Shown here: piece after piece, positions 23,511-35,826 of the stretch | Position numbering within the stretch: the first letter of the stretch is position 1 | How the letters are laid out: each line of letters opens with the position of its first letter | NCBI GenBank assembly: GCA_950295325.1 | Contig: OX485803.1 | Coordinates: forward strand, 37,959,554-38,023,553 | Direction: 5' to 3' | From: Polytrichum commune | Taxonomy: Eukaryota; Streptophyta; Polytrichopsida; Polytrichales; Polytrichaceae | DNA: 64,000 nucleotides | Position numbers and translations under genes: made by a program | The notes under the pieces: generated by a model | What the model was told of the DNA's origin: nothing | The model's input: the letters and a program-made list of their open reading frames with translations, nothing else | Databases searched by the model: none

Positions 23511-24123
23511 TATGCAACGTCGGCAGCCACACCTTATCCATGGGATTTCATTCATTTAGATTTTGATGGATGAATTCTAGAAATTTGAGAGGTGCTCGTA
23601 AGTGAGGAGTCTCCTCCTTGGCTTGGCATTCTTGCCAAGTCAAGCCTTGTGAGTGAGTGTATGAAGAAAGCTTGCGTGAGGTGAAGATTGCATGTTTTTG
23701 CAATGAAATCTTGAGTTCTTCTCCCCTTACTTACACTCTTGGATTCTCACGTAGTGGAGTGAGAGATAACTTGAATAATTGTGTGCATTTGAAGAGAGAA
23801 TTAGAGCTCTTATTAGGGTTTGACTCACTTCGTTCTCACTTGGCAAAAATCCTTCATTTTTCTTTTCTTTTTCTTCATTATTAAGATTTAACATGCCAGG
23901 GAGAGCATGAGGACAAGGAGTGATGAAGTTGCAGAGTGTCGGAACAAAGAACACCGCGGATTTGATAAGCAACAAGAAGAAAAATGCTTGCTTGTGAATG
24001 AAACATTAAGGTGAATTGTAGTGATGAATTATTGAATTGCGAATGGAATTTCTTGTCATTTGGTTGCTTGCAAGCTTGAATTCACGCCATTGACCTTTGG
24101 AAGAGCATTTTTTTATTTCAATT

Positions 24124-24345
24124 CAAGTATAAATTCATTAAAAAAAAACTAAGAAAAAAAAAATGAGAGGAGGAAGAGCCGACTTCAGGAGCCGAAACCC
24201 CTGGTCGGCTCTAGCAGCCCCTCTCCTTGCCTCCCTTCTCCCTCCTTCCTTCTTCCTTCCTCCCCTTCCCCCTCCCTTGGTCTAGGCCCCTCCCCTGCCT
24301 AGGCCCTTCTCTCCCCCCTCCCCCCCCTGCCTAGCAAATAGCATG
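24124..24345. repeat. A-tract, GC hairpin and polypyrimidine tract
   Basis: A-rich runs at 24140-24163 are followed by a 9-bp inverted repeat AGAGCCGAC..GTCGGCTCT (24175-24183 and 24204-24212) and then about 130 bases of almost pure C/T. No coding content. Confidence 0.6.
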
Positions 24346-24663
24346 TAAACATGGGCCATTATTGGTACATGTTGATTAGAACTAAGATAACGGTAGTCTA
24401 GAATGAATTTAAAGTAAAAACATAGAGTTCATTATAATTGAACTTATTTTTTATTTTAATTAAACTTAAGACAACTGGACATGGTGGGGAGGTATATAAA
24501 GAACTCTTGCATGAGAATAAGGATCTTTTATCTTACCTCATGGTGGGTTGTTCATGCCAAAGAAATTTCCAACAAGGAATTAGAGTTTCGTTACACAGCA
24601 GCTGTGGGGCGAGGACATTTGAAAGTAAATAAAATTTATTAACCAAATAAGACTTGTGACCAA

Positions 24664-24692
24664 AAAAAAATTAAAAATTAAAAATTAAAAAT
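24664..24692. repeat. (AAAAATT)n microsatellite
   Basis: Four consecutive AAAAATT-like heptamers. Confidence 0.7.
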
Positions 24693-25745
24693 CATTCAAT
24701 ACAATATATTGGGTGGGGGACGTTCAAAAACCCTATTTCAAGGTAACATTTTGAATTTATAAAAAACACGTTTTTACGAAAGCATTTTTGCCACGGTTGT
24801 TTTCATTAATAAAAACCAATGTTGGGGCTCAAAGACAATCCGATATTGTCATCCATAAACACCTTATGAGAAATTAAGGTATTTGGGTTTTAGAAGACGT
24901 GGAGCATCGCGGGGGCATCTGGGAACACACATAGGACGTGGGATTATGGCGAACTTGTAGTTGGCTTATTCTTCCTCCACATCGAGTTGGAAGAGATATA
25001 CTTGGTATAAGAGGAATTTTTTTGTTAAAATAAAAATAAGACAAAGACACTTAAGCAACCACGTACTTGAATTTTTGGGGACAAGTTGGCGGGCATTGCG
25101 ATTTATTTTAGGGATATGTGCATGGGATTGCTAAGGGATTGCCATTAAGAGTCGTTTGACATATGGAATCACCATTCGACCTAATAACATAATTATTAAG
25201 ATCGAATTGGATTAGAAACACAAATTCCAAGGATTTCCGTGGGGAGGGAGTTTTTATGTTATAATAGAGAGATGAGAGATGTGTTTATATGTAATTTTTT
25301 GTCCATGGCAACAAGAATATCTTACGCTTGACAATCAACAACAAGCAAGTGCCGGTTGTGCGCGGTCAATTTCAATTTTTGTTTTAGTATTGTTTGAGAA
25401 AAAAAAATCCAATGTTGCAATTGTATTGTTTTTCATATTTCGTTTTGATCGCTTCTCCCGTGGCAGGTTGTGTTGCTGGAAATTACTTATATTGCCCAAT
25501 TTTGTGTTGTGTTAGTTTATCATAGGGTATGGTAGGAGTAATGTCGAGTTCATTACTGATGGGACCCTTGTATGTGCACCGACTGGGCAATGTTTGTATT
25601 CCCTAATGATAAGGTTGGTTTATTAATAAGCAGACTATACGGTTGGTAGTGGTTGCAGGTGCATATTGTCTTTCACATTTTTTCCCTTTTACCTTAACAC
25701 CGGATTAGTGTAGGTTGTTGGTTCTAGTGACCGGATTCATTGTAG

Positions 25746-26600
25746 GTTTATGATTACGACTCAGAGCCAACATTATCATTCTTCATTTTCATGAGCATTG
25801 GAAGGTCAATCATTTGATCTCTCAAACTTTGAACTAGTGGTAGCATCCAACAAGGTTTTTCAACCTACTTCAACATAGGGAACTGCCACTCGGTCTCACG
25901 TTATTTGGGTACAAACCATTGACAACATGAAAAAGGAGACGCAAGGAGGAATCCGGGACCGATTTTCCAATCGAATAGGGACAATTTCCCTACAAGATTG
26001 GAAAATTTGGTTTAAGACATGGATAAAGAAGAAACTTCAATGCAATACCAATTTTAATGATTGGTATGCATTCGAGTTTTTACCCAACATTTGAAACACA
26101 AAGCATTCCAAATTTTTAAGTTGTGGAGGGATGATCATTGAATAAAGTTGTGTCATGTAAAGCGGTACTGAAAAACTCGAATAAAGTTGGTTTCCGCATT
26201 GACAGAACGCGCGGCTTCCAGTTTATTGTCTGCTTCTATGATTAAGATAAAGCAAGCGGATGACGTCTTTGTATTGGATGTGGAGGGAATTTTTCCTGGA
26301 AAACCTAAGAAAAAAATTCTCCCCTCCGTATCCGCGAGTACGTTGATCCCGATCTTTCCACTCTTCCGTTATGCCTAAACCATTCATGCGGCATTAATTG
26401 GACCAAGTCATGCATCTTAATAACATGGTATGGGCTGTTGGTTTATGCCTTACATTACAATGGCATCATGATGACCAATTATTGTCACTAGGAGCAGAGG
26501 ATTTTGGTCAGGGGGCACATCGGTCCACATCTATAGAGGAGGGAATTGAGGCCATGGTTGTAGAAGTCGAACGAATCTCTTGATTCGAATAGCAGGTGAT
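25746..26600 (+). pseudogene. Gypsy-1 copy B gag remnant
   Basis: Homologous in reverse orientation to the gag of copy A; for example, the frame at 26187-26378 parallels the copy A segment around 6360-6540. It is shorter, frameshifted, and lacks an obvious zinc knuckle. Confidence 0.5.
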
Positions 26601-27059
26601 GAAGGAGCTTAGAGCTCAACGGATTTAAACTATTTTGGGTTCTCTGCCTCCGGTGGTGGCTTCATCACATATTGGTGGTGATGAAGAGAGGCCAAACTCT
26701 ATTGCTTGCACTGAGGTTGGGGTTATGGTTAATGCCCCTTCCTCTCAGTAGCAATTTGAATCCGCGCCAACATTAGGTGGTTCCCCTTTTGTAGAGAGGG
26801 AGACCACAACGTTTGATGATTGGCCATTGGAATTAGGCCTTCATCTCACTTGTGCTAAGGCACATAAAGTACGAGCATTCATTTGCTTGTACCATATGTG
26901 TTTTGTTGTCAGCCTTTAGGATCTTGAAGGCTATGAAAGAAATTCCATTCACATTCAGCTCGAGGACGACCATCCTATTTTTCGAAGACTTTATAGGCTC
27001 AGTGTTTCTAAGAGAATTGGCGTCCAAGCTCGTTGCCGAGAGCTCTTGGCAACAAGGCT

Positions 27060-28380
27060 GATCGAACTCTCCAATGGGGAGTATGCTTGTACTATGGTTA
27101 TGCCATCAAAAACTGATATATTTGGCAATTGGACGGAGAAGCAGATGTGTGAAGATTACCGTCCAGTTAACTAGAAGACCAAGTTGGATTGGTATCCCAT
27201 GCCAATCCCGGAGGAATTGTTCGATGCCATTGGATTTTCTCGAATCTTTAACACCGTGGACTTGAGATCCGGTTATCACCAACTCCAATTACTTGTATGA
27301 GATCAAGTGAAAACCGCATTTTTTGAGAGTTGATTAGGATGGAAAAGATCAATTATATCATTGGAAGTTTCTTTCATTTGACCTGAAAAATGCACATGTT
27401 GAATTTTAGAGAGAGATGGACCAGATCCTCTTTGGCTCGTTCTTTTCTGGATGTTACATTGATGACGTGATCATCTTCAGCAAGACACCACAAGAGCATG
27501 TGAAGCATCTGTAAGCCGTTTTTGAACGATTACGGCGGTGAAGATTGTGCTTGCAGCATGGCAAATGCAAGTTTTTCCATGACCGACTAGCATATCTAGG
27601 TCATATGATCATTCTAGTAGGTCTTAGGGTGTAGCAAGCTAAGATGGACGCTTTGTAGAAGATCCCAGCATCGGTCGATGGCCGAGACTACGTGCTTTCT
27701 TGGGCTTGGCAAATTACTACCGTCGATTCGTCAAAAACTTTAGTTTGATTGCCAAGCCTTTTACCATTCTCATGAGCAAGGACCAACCTTGGACTTGGGG
27801 TCGTGAGCAGCAACATGCATTCAAGACATTGAAGCAGAGACTGGATGTGGCCCTAGTGCTTCGACGCCCTAAAATCTTCAAACCTTTTCCAGTTGGATAT
27901 GAACTGGAGTTCATTGGGTTTGGGAGTACTTCTCACTTAGAAAGATGACTTTGGCCAAGAGTATGTTGTTGCTTATTCTTTGCGGAGCAACAACACTGTG
28001 GATGCCAATTATTTGTCCTACAAAGCAGAAGTTTTGGCGGTGGTGTGGGCTATTCCCCATTTTAGCCATATCTCTATGCTCAACGTTTTACTTTGGTGAC
28101 TAACCATTAGCCTTTACGGTGGCTCATGAAATCGGATAAGCTTTCTGACAAGTTCGCGAGGTGGGCTTTATTGCTCCAAGAGTATGTTTTTGAGGTAGTA
28201 TACTGTGTCGATATTATCAACTTGGATGCAAATGGACTCTTACACAATTTAAGTCCTTTGGATGAGGACTTGACCGGAGCAAGGTGGTATGAGAATTGTG
28301 ATCAAGAGGCGGTTCCAGGTTGGCACGCAACCACTTACCTCACTTTGTTTTCTAACGTTGTTGTTGAAGTTCCGATATAG
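27060..28380 (+). pseudogene. Gypsy-1 copy B reverse transcriptase and RNase H remnant
   Basis: RT motifs are readable in shifting frames: EDYRPVN and FNTVDLRSGYHQLQL at about 27150-27295, then CYIDDVIIFS with the YIDD catalytic box at 27455-27466. The frame 27700-27948 gives the thumb/connection (GLANYYRRFVKNFS, PFT, WTWGREQQHAFKTLKQ). An RNase H-like segment and its C-terminal ARWALLLQEYVFEVVY follow to 28380. Stops such as the one after YRPVN make it non-functional. Confidence 0.75.
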
Positions 28381-28620
28381 ATCTCAGATGATGAGACTGA
28401 TCGACCTCAAGCTATTATGGATATATGGGAGGATCTTCTCGTATTGCATAAGCTTCAGCAAGGGACCTTTCCCTTGTCTATCTTGGCAATGAAAAGGGAT
28501 AGGATTGGACATTGAATAACAAGGTTCCGTTATGAGAATAGTTTGTTATTACGATTGTGGTTGGATGGGACAAGACTTATTGTTCCTAGACCAGATCAAA
28601 GGGCCTCCTTGGTGCAGCAA

Positions 28621-29300
28621 ATGTACGAGGAACTTCGCCATTTTAGCATACACAAGACGCATTCAATGTTGCGTGGCTAATATTGGTGGACTAACATATA
28701 TCACCAAGTTGTTGCTTATGTCAGGAGGTGTGAGGTTTGTGACTGGGTTAGGTTTAACTTCAACACCTTATCACTTCAAGTACAACTCTTACCTATCATA
28801 GGATTGGGCTATCGTTGGTCGCTAGACTTTGCAGGACCGTTGGTTGTCACACCACGTGGAGCAAAGTACATGTTGGTGATGGTGGATGCATTTTAGCAAG
28901 TGGATTGAGTTTGTCATTCTACCCCAAAACTTTGCAAACTTAGTTGCAACAACCTTTTTAGATCGTGTGTTGGCACATTTTGGAGCACCGGTTGAGGTAT
29001 TGACAGACGAGGGGAGGGAGTTTCTCGGTGCTTTTGAGGAGTTGTGCACTAAGGCTCTCATAGATCACCGCACCACCTCACAGGATCAAATGGAGGCGGA
29101 TGGGTTGGCTAAACAGATTATTGAGACAACCAAGCGTGCCTTGAGGAAGTATGGATCATTTCGGGGGAACCACCGGGATTGGGATCTTATGTTGCCTTGA
29201 ATTGCTATGAACTATTGATTTAGTAGGCATGTCTCTTTGGCGTCTTACAACCCGTATCAGTTATTGTATGGACATGAGCCTATACACCCGAGTTCTATTC
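28621..29300 (+). pseudogene. Gypsy-1 copy B integrase remnant
   Basis: An HHCC zinc-binding N-terminus (LRHFSIHKTHSML..VRRCEVCD) lies at 28630-28745. The catalytic core follows from WSLDFAGP near 28812, through EVLTDEGREF (frame 28886-29200), to MEADGLAKQIIETTKRAL. The second catalytic Asp is in LTDEG. Where NGQ.ER is usual, the sequence reads MEADGLAKQ, so the catalytic Glu is uncertain. Stops are present. Confidence 0.7.
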
Positions 29301-29479
29301 AGAAATAACTAGTTCTTATTGTGGACTTGGATGACCCAAACGTTTGGGCAGAGTGTTTGCAGAAGCATGCTGAATTCTTCCATAGGGCCATGCCTATGGC
29401 CATGGAAATTTTTTTCATTGCTTAATATTGTGACACATTGCGTTATGTACACATTCGCAGTGGTGCTTACTAACCTTAG

Positions 29480-30075
29480 TTGCGGAGATTCTGGCAAGGA
29501 GATTATGTTTATCTCCAACGTGAGGCGCCTACAACATTGGATGTTAGGGCAAGGCGCAATATCCTTTGGATGAAGGAAGTGTTGCTGAGTGGCTTGTTGT
29601 TGTTGGAAGGCAAGAATGGCAGGGAATGTCGCGAGCATTCCAAAAATTATGCCCCACGTCATCTATTCATTGAAAGTATAGTTCCACCTGAATTGGCCGT
29701 TGTACCAGAGGGTCTTCCATGTTTTGTGTGTGGCGAGAAGAAATGAATATTTACTATGTTATTGTGTGATCAATGTCAACGTGGTTGGCACATAGCATGC
29801 CTAAGGCCACCCTTGACTTCTCTACTATCTAAACAGTAGAGTTGTCCTCGTTGTTGAGGATCTTTCGTACTTGGTACTTCCACAAGTTGTACTCAATGAT
29901 CATGTGTGGTTTTCACCGTGTTGTGCATGTTCCGATGGAAAATGAGGAGTTATGGTTTAGAGACACGATCAAACGTGAGACGGTGGCATTAATTCTTTGG
30001 AATTTGATGGCCAAACATCAGAGGCGATTAAAGATGGGATTCACACTGCATCCAACCTATAGTTCCTTGGAATGA
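29480..30075 (+). pseudogene. Gypsy-1 pol C-terminus with PHD-finger-like motif
   Basis: The post-integrase region starts with FWQGDYVYLQRE. One frame from 29720 to 29856 then spells a C4HC3 pattern: CFVC, LLCDQC, GWHIAC with LRPPL, and CPRC. This is the spacing and flanking sequence of a PHD finger, a histone-tail reader. Two stops fall inside it: TGA at 29744-29746, and TAG just before SCPRC where PHD fingers usually have Trp. A further 60-70 residues (frame ending 30075, with VPMENEELWFRDTIKRE) match no family I recognise. Plant chromoviruses carry a chromodomain at this place, so a PHD would be an alternative chromatin-targeting module. Confidence 0.6.
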
Positions 30076-30239
30076 CGTTCACCACACTAGTTTGTTGCGG
30101 AGCAATTCTTTATTATACATGCCCTTTGGATTGGCATTTGTCCTAGTTGCTTGGCGGGGCTTCATAGTTAGCTAAGGGGGGGCATGTGGAGGTGTGCCTT
30201 TGCTATGTTTTAGTGCTATTTGTTAGTGGTGGTTGGTAA

Positions 30240-30244
30240 TCGAG
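30240..30244. repeat. Left target site duplication of Gypsy-2 (TCGAG)
   Basis: The 5-bp TCGAG directly before the 5' LTR is repeated at 39574-39578 directly after the 3' LTR. Five bases is the usual size for Ty3/Gypsy integrases. Confidence 0.85.
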
Positions 30245-31320
30245 TGTGAGCCCAAAATTGATGCCCACATTGGTTGTTAACACTTGTAAAACATTACAAA
30301 TGGTGTTTTGGTGATTTATGATTATTCACAAAAATATAACAAGAGTGAAGCTTGAAGAAAGCTTAGTTTGAAGCATTAGGCTTTTGTGGAGTGGATTTAA
30401 GTAGGAGAAGGACAAACCTTGGTAAAGTGTGGTAGGTAGAAAGCCAAGGTTAGTTAAATGTTTGAATTAGGATCCTTGTTGATCATTTGAAGGAAGAAGG
30501 CTTAGGAGATAGGATAAGAGCCTACAAAGTAGGAGGAAATCTCGAGGGCTTATCGTGAGCCTTGAGGGTGCTCACCCCCTCAAACTCACTATATAATCCC
30601 TCATTCTTCCCTCACTCATCCTCTCTTTCCTTCGTGCTCCTTGGCACTCCACGTGTTATAAGTGTGGGTGCGTGGGAATCAAGATAGGAGCACGTGTGTG
30701 TGCATGGATGTAAGGTTAGGAGCCAAGGCTAGTTGGCCTTGAAGAGGGCTTGACCTCTTGTTAGTAATAGTTGGGCGTGAATGATTTAAAGTTCAATTTA
30801 TGGCTTTGTTTGAATACTTGGATTTACATTGATTAGCCTTATACTTATGCGGATGTGCAAAATATCTTATTGGAGCATTTAGTTTTGTTGGACTTCATAT
30901 GAATTTTTGAGAGCCAAAAAACCGAGACTATGTCCAAACTTCCAAAAACTAGTGAAAAAGTGTAGGTTCAAAGGGAACAGCGTAGAATTGCGACCATATA
31001 CTTTGTGGCAGTAGAAATATTATTGTATATTCATATAGAGGACTTCATTACCTATCCATGGATACCAAGAACTCATTTTTTGGACTTCATATGAATTTTT
31101 GAGAGCCAAAAAACCGAGACTATGTCCAAACTTCCAAACTTCCAAACTTCGACATTAAGGAGTGTAAGAAGACATAATATAGACTTGGCTAAGTTGCGTA
31201 TATTCCAATGATAGATTGGAATCATACATTGTATTACAAAGAGAGAAATCTCTACATGTCATTATAAACTTCTCCATTCGGGCTAGGACGAAATTGAAGG
31301 GTGGAGGCTTTTTGGTGACA
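30245..31320 (+). repeat. Gypsy-2 5' LTR
   Basis: Runs from TGTGAGCCCAAAATTG to CTTTTTGGTGACA, 1076 bp. It contains one full 192-bp internal unit (from 30890) plus the start of a second (31082), and an extra 8 bp (a CCAAACTT repeat) compared with the 3' LTR. Confidence 0.93.
30588..30597 (+). promoter_or_regulatory. LTR TATA box
   Basis: ACTATATAATCC lies mid-LTR and is conserved in the 3' LTR at about 38658-38667. It is followed by a pyrimidine-rich stretch (CCCTCATTCTTCCCTC), typical of a plant retroelement U3/R junction. Confidence 0.5.
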
Positions 31321-31324
31321 TAAA

Positions 31325-31342
31325 TGGTGCGTCCGCCGGGAG
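31325..31342 (+). other. Primer binding site
   Basis: TGGTGCGTCCGCCGGGAG begins four bases after the 5' LTR. It starts with the TGG expected to pair with a tRNA CCA end. The matching tRNA was not assigned. Confidence 0.6.
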
Positions 31343-32180
31343 ATTCAAGCTTGGAGCTTCGAGCTTCGAGCTTGGAGAGTGGGCGACGGAAGTCTTGGAA
31401 GGCGGTAGGAGAAGCGAAGCGTGAAGATCGATTAAAGAACGGAGCGCTCGTGAGAGGTATGTTTTGCATTTAGTATTTATTTTATGCAATTTCAATTTAG
31501 GAAGGAGTACGGCAAAGGTGCGACTACTAAACCTTCTTGGGATGGCATAAACGAAGATCACGTTAATAGGATCCGCACTAGAAAACTAAGAGGTAGAGGG
31601 ATAATTAAAGAATTAGGATTTCAAACTTCAAACACTCACTCGGTGGTGAGAGTTTAAAGTTTTTAAACTAGAGGGTTTTAGTGTTTTTCAATTGCAATTA
31701 TTGAAGTGTCTATATGTTTAGCAATTCGATCGAGGGGAGAGACTAATAAAGCAGGAGGAAGCAAATTGCTTGAGGTAAGCAAAATTTCTTCCAATTAAAA
31801 AAAATATTAAATTAAAAAAGGATTTTTGTAATTGTCTTTGTCGTGACGAACGGAGAGAGTAATTCCAAACTTGGAAGTATAATGTAAGGAATCGAAGGGT
31901 GAACCTCGATTCCAAGCATGGTACCCAAGAATGGTCAGCTCCTCACGAAGAGTCTTGTTGCAAGTGTTGAGCGTAAAAGGGGTGTGACGAGGTGATACTC
32001 GCACTAACCTTGAAGCTAACACGAGCTTTCCATCCCCTATTGGGATTGTTCATTGAAAATTGTATGTCCCTATTTCCTCACCTCCAAAACAATTTATCAC
32101 ACGAACTAAGCGGAAATATTAAAGAGTGAAACTTGTGAGAATTTGGTTGGTCAAGGTGAGGGTTGATCGATGAATGATGG

Positions 32181-33247
32181 ATGCAAGGAAACACGAGATC
32201 TCATAAACCTAAGTTAGCATTAGGATTAAAGAAAAATGTTACAAAGCGAAGGTCTTCTAATATAGAGGAAGTAGTAGAGGGGGTAGGTACTAGTGTAGAA
32301 GGTAGCTTTAGGGGTGAACCATTGATAGAAGTATCTCCGGTAACTACTCGATTAGAGGAAGAAAATTTTCCTCCCTATTGAATGAAGAATTAGTTGAAGA
32401 GCCTAATCGGACTAGACAAGAGAGTAGTGTAAGCACTAGAGAATCTAGTGAAGGAGGACTACAAAATACCATGGATCCTTTAGGGGGAGGTGGAGTCCCA
32501 CCTCCCATAGCACCAATTCCTCCCATCGATCCATTGGTTAGGCCGCGAGGCCTACCAATAATCGTACCCCAAGGGTTGGTTTCAATAGACATACCCTCTA
32601 ACCTCCCGAAATTCTACGGGACTAAAGATGAGGACCCGTCTAGACATATGGAGAAATTCATTGAGAGGGTAATTAGCTCATTAATTACCAACCAACAATA
32701 TTGGTTAGTGTGGTTTCCTACGACCTTAGATGGAGAAGCTTACAAGTAGTATAGAGATCACGACGAGGGATACTTTCAAACTTGGGATCAATTACAACGG
32801 GAGTTTCTTAATGAATTTCGACCCGAAGTCGGTCAAAGTATGGCTTTTAGAGCCTTAATGACTATGAGGCAAGGAAGGGACGAAGAAATTTCCGCCTACA
32901 TTAGGAGATTTGATTGGGTATACGCAAGGTTGGTAGGTGATTTGCTCAACGATGACACTCCAATGCAATTTTTTATGAGAGGGTTTGTCAAAGCGACTAC
33001 TATTAGGGGTGTGTTACAAAGAAACCCTCGCACCCTTACCGAGGCTAAGGTAGCCGCTAGAGACATGGAACATATCGAGAGGGATTATGAGCGGCTATGG
33101 AGGAAAGATGATGAGTTAATCCCTCAATTCATCCCTCTCCTACCTAAGACGGGAATGGATCCGATTAGGCCGCTTAATCGCCCTCCATATGTCTCCATTG
33201 AAGCGGCCTCAATTCCTTTAGCGGTGACGGGCCCCCAACCATGTTAG
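32181..33247 (+). pseudogene. Gypsy-2 gag (capsid region), frame-disrupted
   Basis: The N-terminal frame (32181-32381) breaks into frame 32378-32749, which is proline-rich and then gives LPKFYGTKDEDPSRHMEKF, a typical plant Gypsy capsid start. An in-frame TAG at 32747-32749, where Trp would fit (YK-stop-YRDHDEGYF), interrupts the capsid. The same frame continues through TWDQLQREFLNEFRPE into 32840-33247 (MRQGRDEEISAYIRRFD, a retrotransposon gag signature). The frame then changes at an ATGTTAG overlap with the next ORF. Confidence 0.8.
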
Positions 33248-35826
33248 CATTGCCGGCCCCTACGATGGACCCTCAAATTGAAGAGATAGAGCAACGATTA
33301 GGTGCTATTCAACTAGGGTTTCAAGAGACGATGTTAAAACAGTTTCAAAATCTAACGGACCAAATGGCATTGTTAATAAAAAATCAACAACCCGGTCCTC
33401 CACCTCAAATAGAGTCGGGAAATCATTCATCGGGATTTTGGTGCACTAATTGTCAACAACACGGTCATACGCTTCAATTTTGTAGAAATGGGCCAAACCG
33501 CAATCAACGAATGAACAATAATGGTCCTCAACAAAACCCAAGGGGTCCAAATCAAAATCAAAACCAAGGGAATAATCGGGGCCCTCCGCCACGTGGACAA
33601 ACTAACCAAAGTACCGAGAAAAAAGATTTTCACCATCTTTGCGGTAGATATCATGTCATAGGGCAATGTTGGTCGGAAAACGAAGGTCAAGTGTGTAATT
33701 ATTGTGGAGGTCCCTACGCGTCTAACCAATGTCGTCATCCGGATAAGGTAAGTGGAGCACCGAACCTTCCAACCAACACGACACAACCGGGTCAAAATAT
33801 TATGAGGGGTTCACAAAATGAAGGTAATAATACACTTAAACCTTCCAACTTCTACTATGATGGGAATACGAACCTTCCGGGGCAAGGAGGTCAAGTTACA
33901 CAATCACCTAAACAAATGGGACCGTCTACATCTCAAGATGTCCGATTTATGGATTCCTCCACCATTCCGGTAACTTTAGAGATGTCCACAAATGGTCAGG
34001 GTCCATGTCTTCCACATTCTAACTCCATATCATATGAGATAAAGGGTCTTAAGGAGGAAGTTGTGCATAAGGCTCCGGCATTAGCCGTTACCACTAGAGC
34101 AATGAGAGGTAATGTACCATTAGAAGTAGGGGAGGAGGAAGAAGAAGAGGAAAATCCCTTGGGGAAACTTCCTTATTTTTCGGAGTTGGAGAATGTAACT
34201 AGAGAGGCTAGGAAGGCCACTAAGGCATTAGAGAGAGAAAATGAAATTGTCCATGAGAGGGAAAGGTCTAATATCATCCATGATTTAGATGGTAGTGATG
34301 TAGGAGAGTGGGAAGGTCCGGGTATTCCGGTAGAAGAGTTTGATAGTGTTAAAAGGCCTAAGGCCGATAAAGTAGATGGATACGACTTTTGGGCCGACCT
34401 TAGCTCACTAAAGGCCGATATCACCTTTGGTCAATTATTAGAGATCTTACCGGTAGCTAGGAAGACTTTGAAGGACGGAATGCCCGTGAATAGGAGGGCT
34501 AAGAGGCCAAAGACTAGAGTGTCGGCAAGGGTCCAAATGCAAGGAAGAACTCGGGAAGTCAAGGCGGTGGAGATTGAAGTAACGATAGTGGACAAGGTGG
34601 TTCCTCATGTTTTGGTGGATGGTGGAAGTAGTCTCAATATTCTACCGGAGCACACTATGAGGAAATTGGGCTTAAGTTTGACGGGTCCTTCGCCATTTGT
34701 GATTAATATGGCCAATCAAAGTCCGGTGGTTCCGGTGGGAATTATCAAAGATTGTCGGCTTAACACGGGAGGTGAAGAATACATTGTGACCTTCCAAGTC
34801 ATTAAGATGCACGACAATAAGGATGCATTTCCCATTTTGTTAGGGCGACCTTGGTTAAGGATGTCTAACGCCGTAGTAAATTGGGGAGGACACAAACCTT
34901 CTATCACCTATGGTCCCGTAGATAATAGAGTCAAGGTCTCTATTGCACCTTTAGGTGGTTGGGTTAGGGAGGAGATTGATCCAATGTCGGATGAAGAGGA
35001 AAATGGCGGAACTAAGGAGGATTTTGATGATACATTGGTGGGGGTTGTTCAAGACAAGGAGAAGGCTAAAATGTATTCCTCTAGCGGGTTCTTAGGTCCT
35101 AACTTTTACAATCAAGACGTTGATGGGGATTTTATACATTGGTCAAGGCAATACACGGAGTCCATTAGCGACGTCATGATGATGACTCATAGTTGTATCC
35201 TCCAAGATAGGGTGTCTAGAGAAGATTATTTGTCCTTAGAGCCGTGTGAGGTTCTCACGGAGGAGGAATGGGTGAAGGGAGGATTCATTCCATGGTTAGA
35301 TGATATTGAGTTGAGTGATGTGAGTTTGGTACATGTAGATGGGACTCAAGATGAGGAGGCCATGTTAGAACTCTCAAAATTAGAGCCCGCTTTGCATTTT
35401 AAAACTACTTCTACGGGCATTATAGTGGATCATGATGTCAAGGACTACCCTAATGTACCCAACGATTGGTATAGAGATACCGAGGAGCAAACACGAGTGG
35501 TCGAAGAAGATTGGAAGTTTGTGGACGTCAAAATGAAGGATGGGAAAGTTAGACCAATGAAGATGGACTCTAAACTCGATAAGAAGGAGATTAAGGAGTA
35601 TAGCGACTTGATAGATGAGTTTAGTGATACCTTTGCTTGGTCATACGATGAGCTCAAGGGGATTCCTAGAGAGATGGTTGAGCATCGTATTCCGTTAGTT
35701 CCGGGCTCTAAACCGGTGAGACAAAAAGAGAGAAGGATGAATCCTAGATTGCAATTATTGGTCAAGGCAGAATTAGAGAGGTTGTTGCAGGCTGGGTTTA
35801 TAAAGCCGGTAGAGATTACGGATTAG
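33241..35826 (+). pseudogene. Gypsy-2 nucleocapsid, aspartic protease and start of RT (861 residues)
   Basis: This is the longest open frame in the window. A CX2CX4HX4C zinc knuckle (CTNCQQHGHTLQFC) is at residues 68-81, followed by two further Cys/His clusters up to about 160 and a Gln/Asn/Pro-rich linker. The retroviral-type aspartic protease has VLVDGGSSLNIL with the catalytic Asp near residue 460, and ILLGRPWL downstream. The last 40 residues are the RT entry region (PVRQKERRMNP..GFIKP). It ends at TAG 35824-35826, where the following frame shows a Trp is expected, so the stop is a nonsense change and the polyprotein originally continued. No protein is assumed to be made from this copy. 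Confidence 0.85.

Larger units (their letters stand above)
24900..30239 (+). mobile_element. Degraded Ty3/Gypsy retrotransposon Gypsy-1 copy B
   Basis: Leader, gag, RT, RNase H, integrase and a PHD-like tail can be read in the order expected for Ty3/Gypsy, all on the plus strand with many stops and frameshifts. The leader and gag part is homologous to the minus-strand copy at 5414-7596. A polypurine tract AGCTAAGGGGGGG ends near 30181, so a 3' LTR should begin at about 30182. Gypsy-2 is inserted about 60 bp later. The 5' edge near 24900 is a guess from weak similarity between that sequence and the putative 3' LTR start. Confidence 0.7.

Noticed and set aside
33427-34907. Minus-strand frames within Gypsy-2
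   Set aside because: They lie opposite the zinc knuckle and protease coding sequence and have no motifs.
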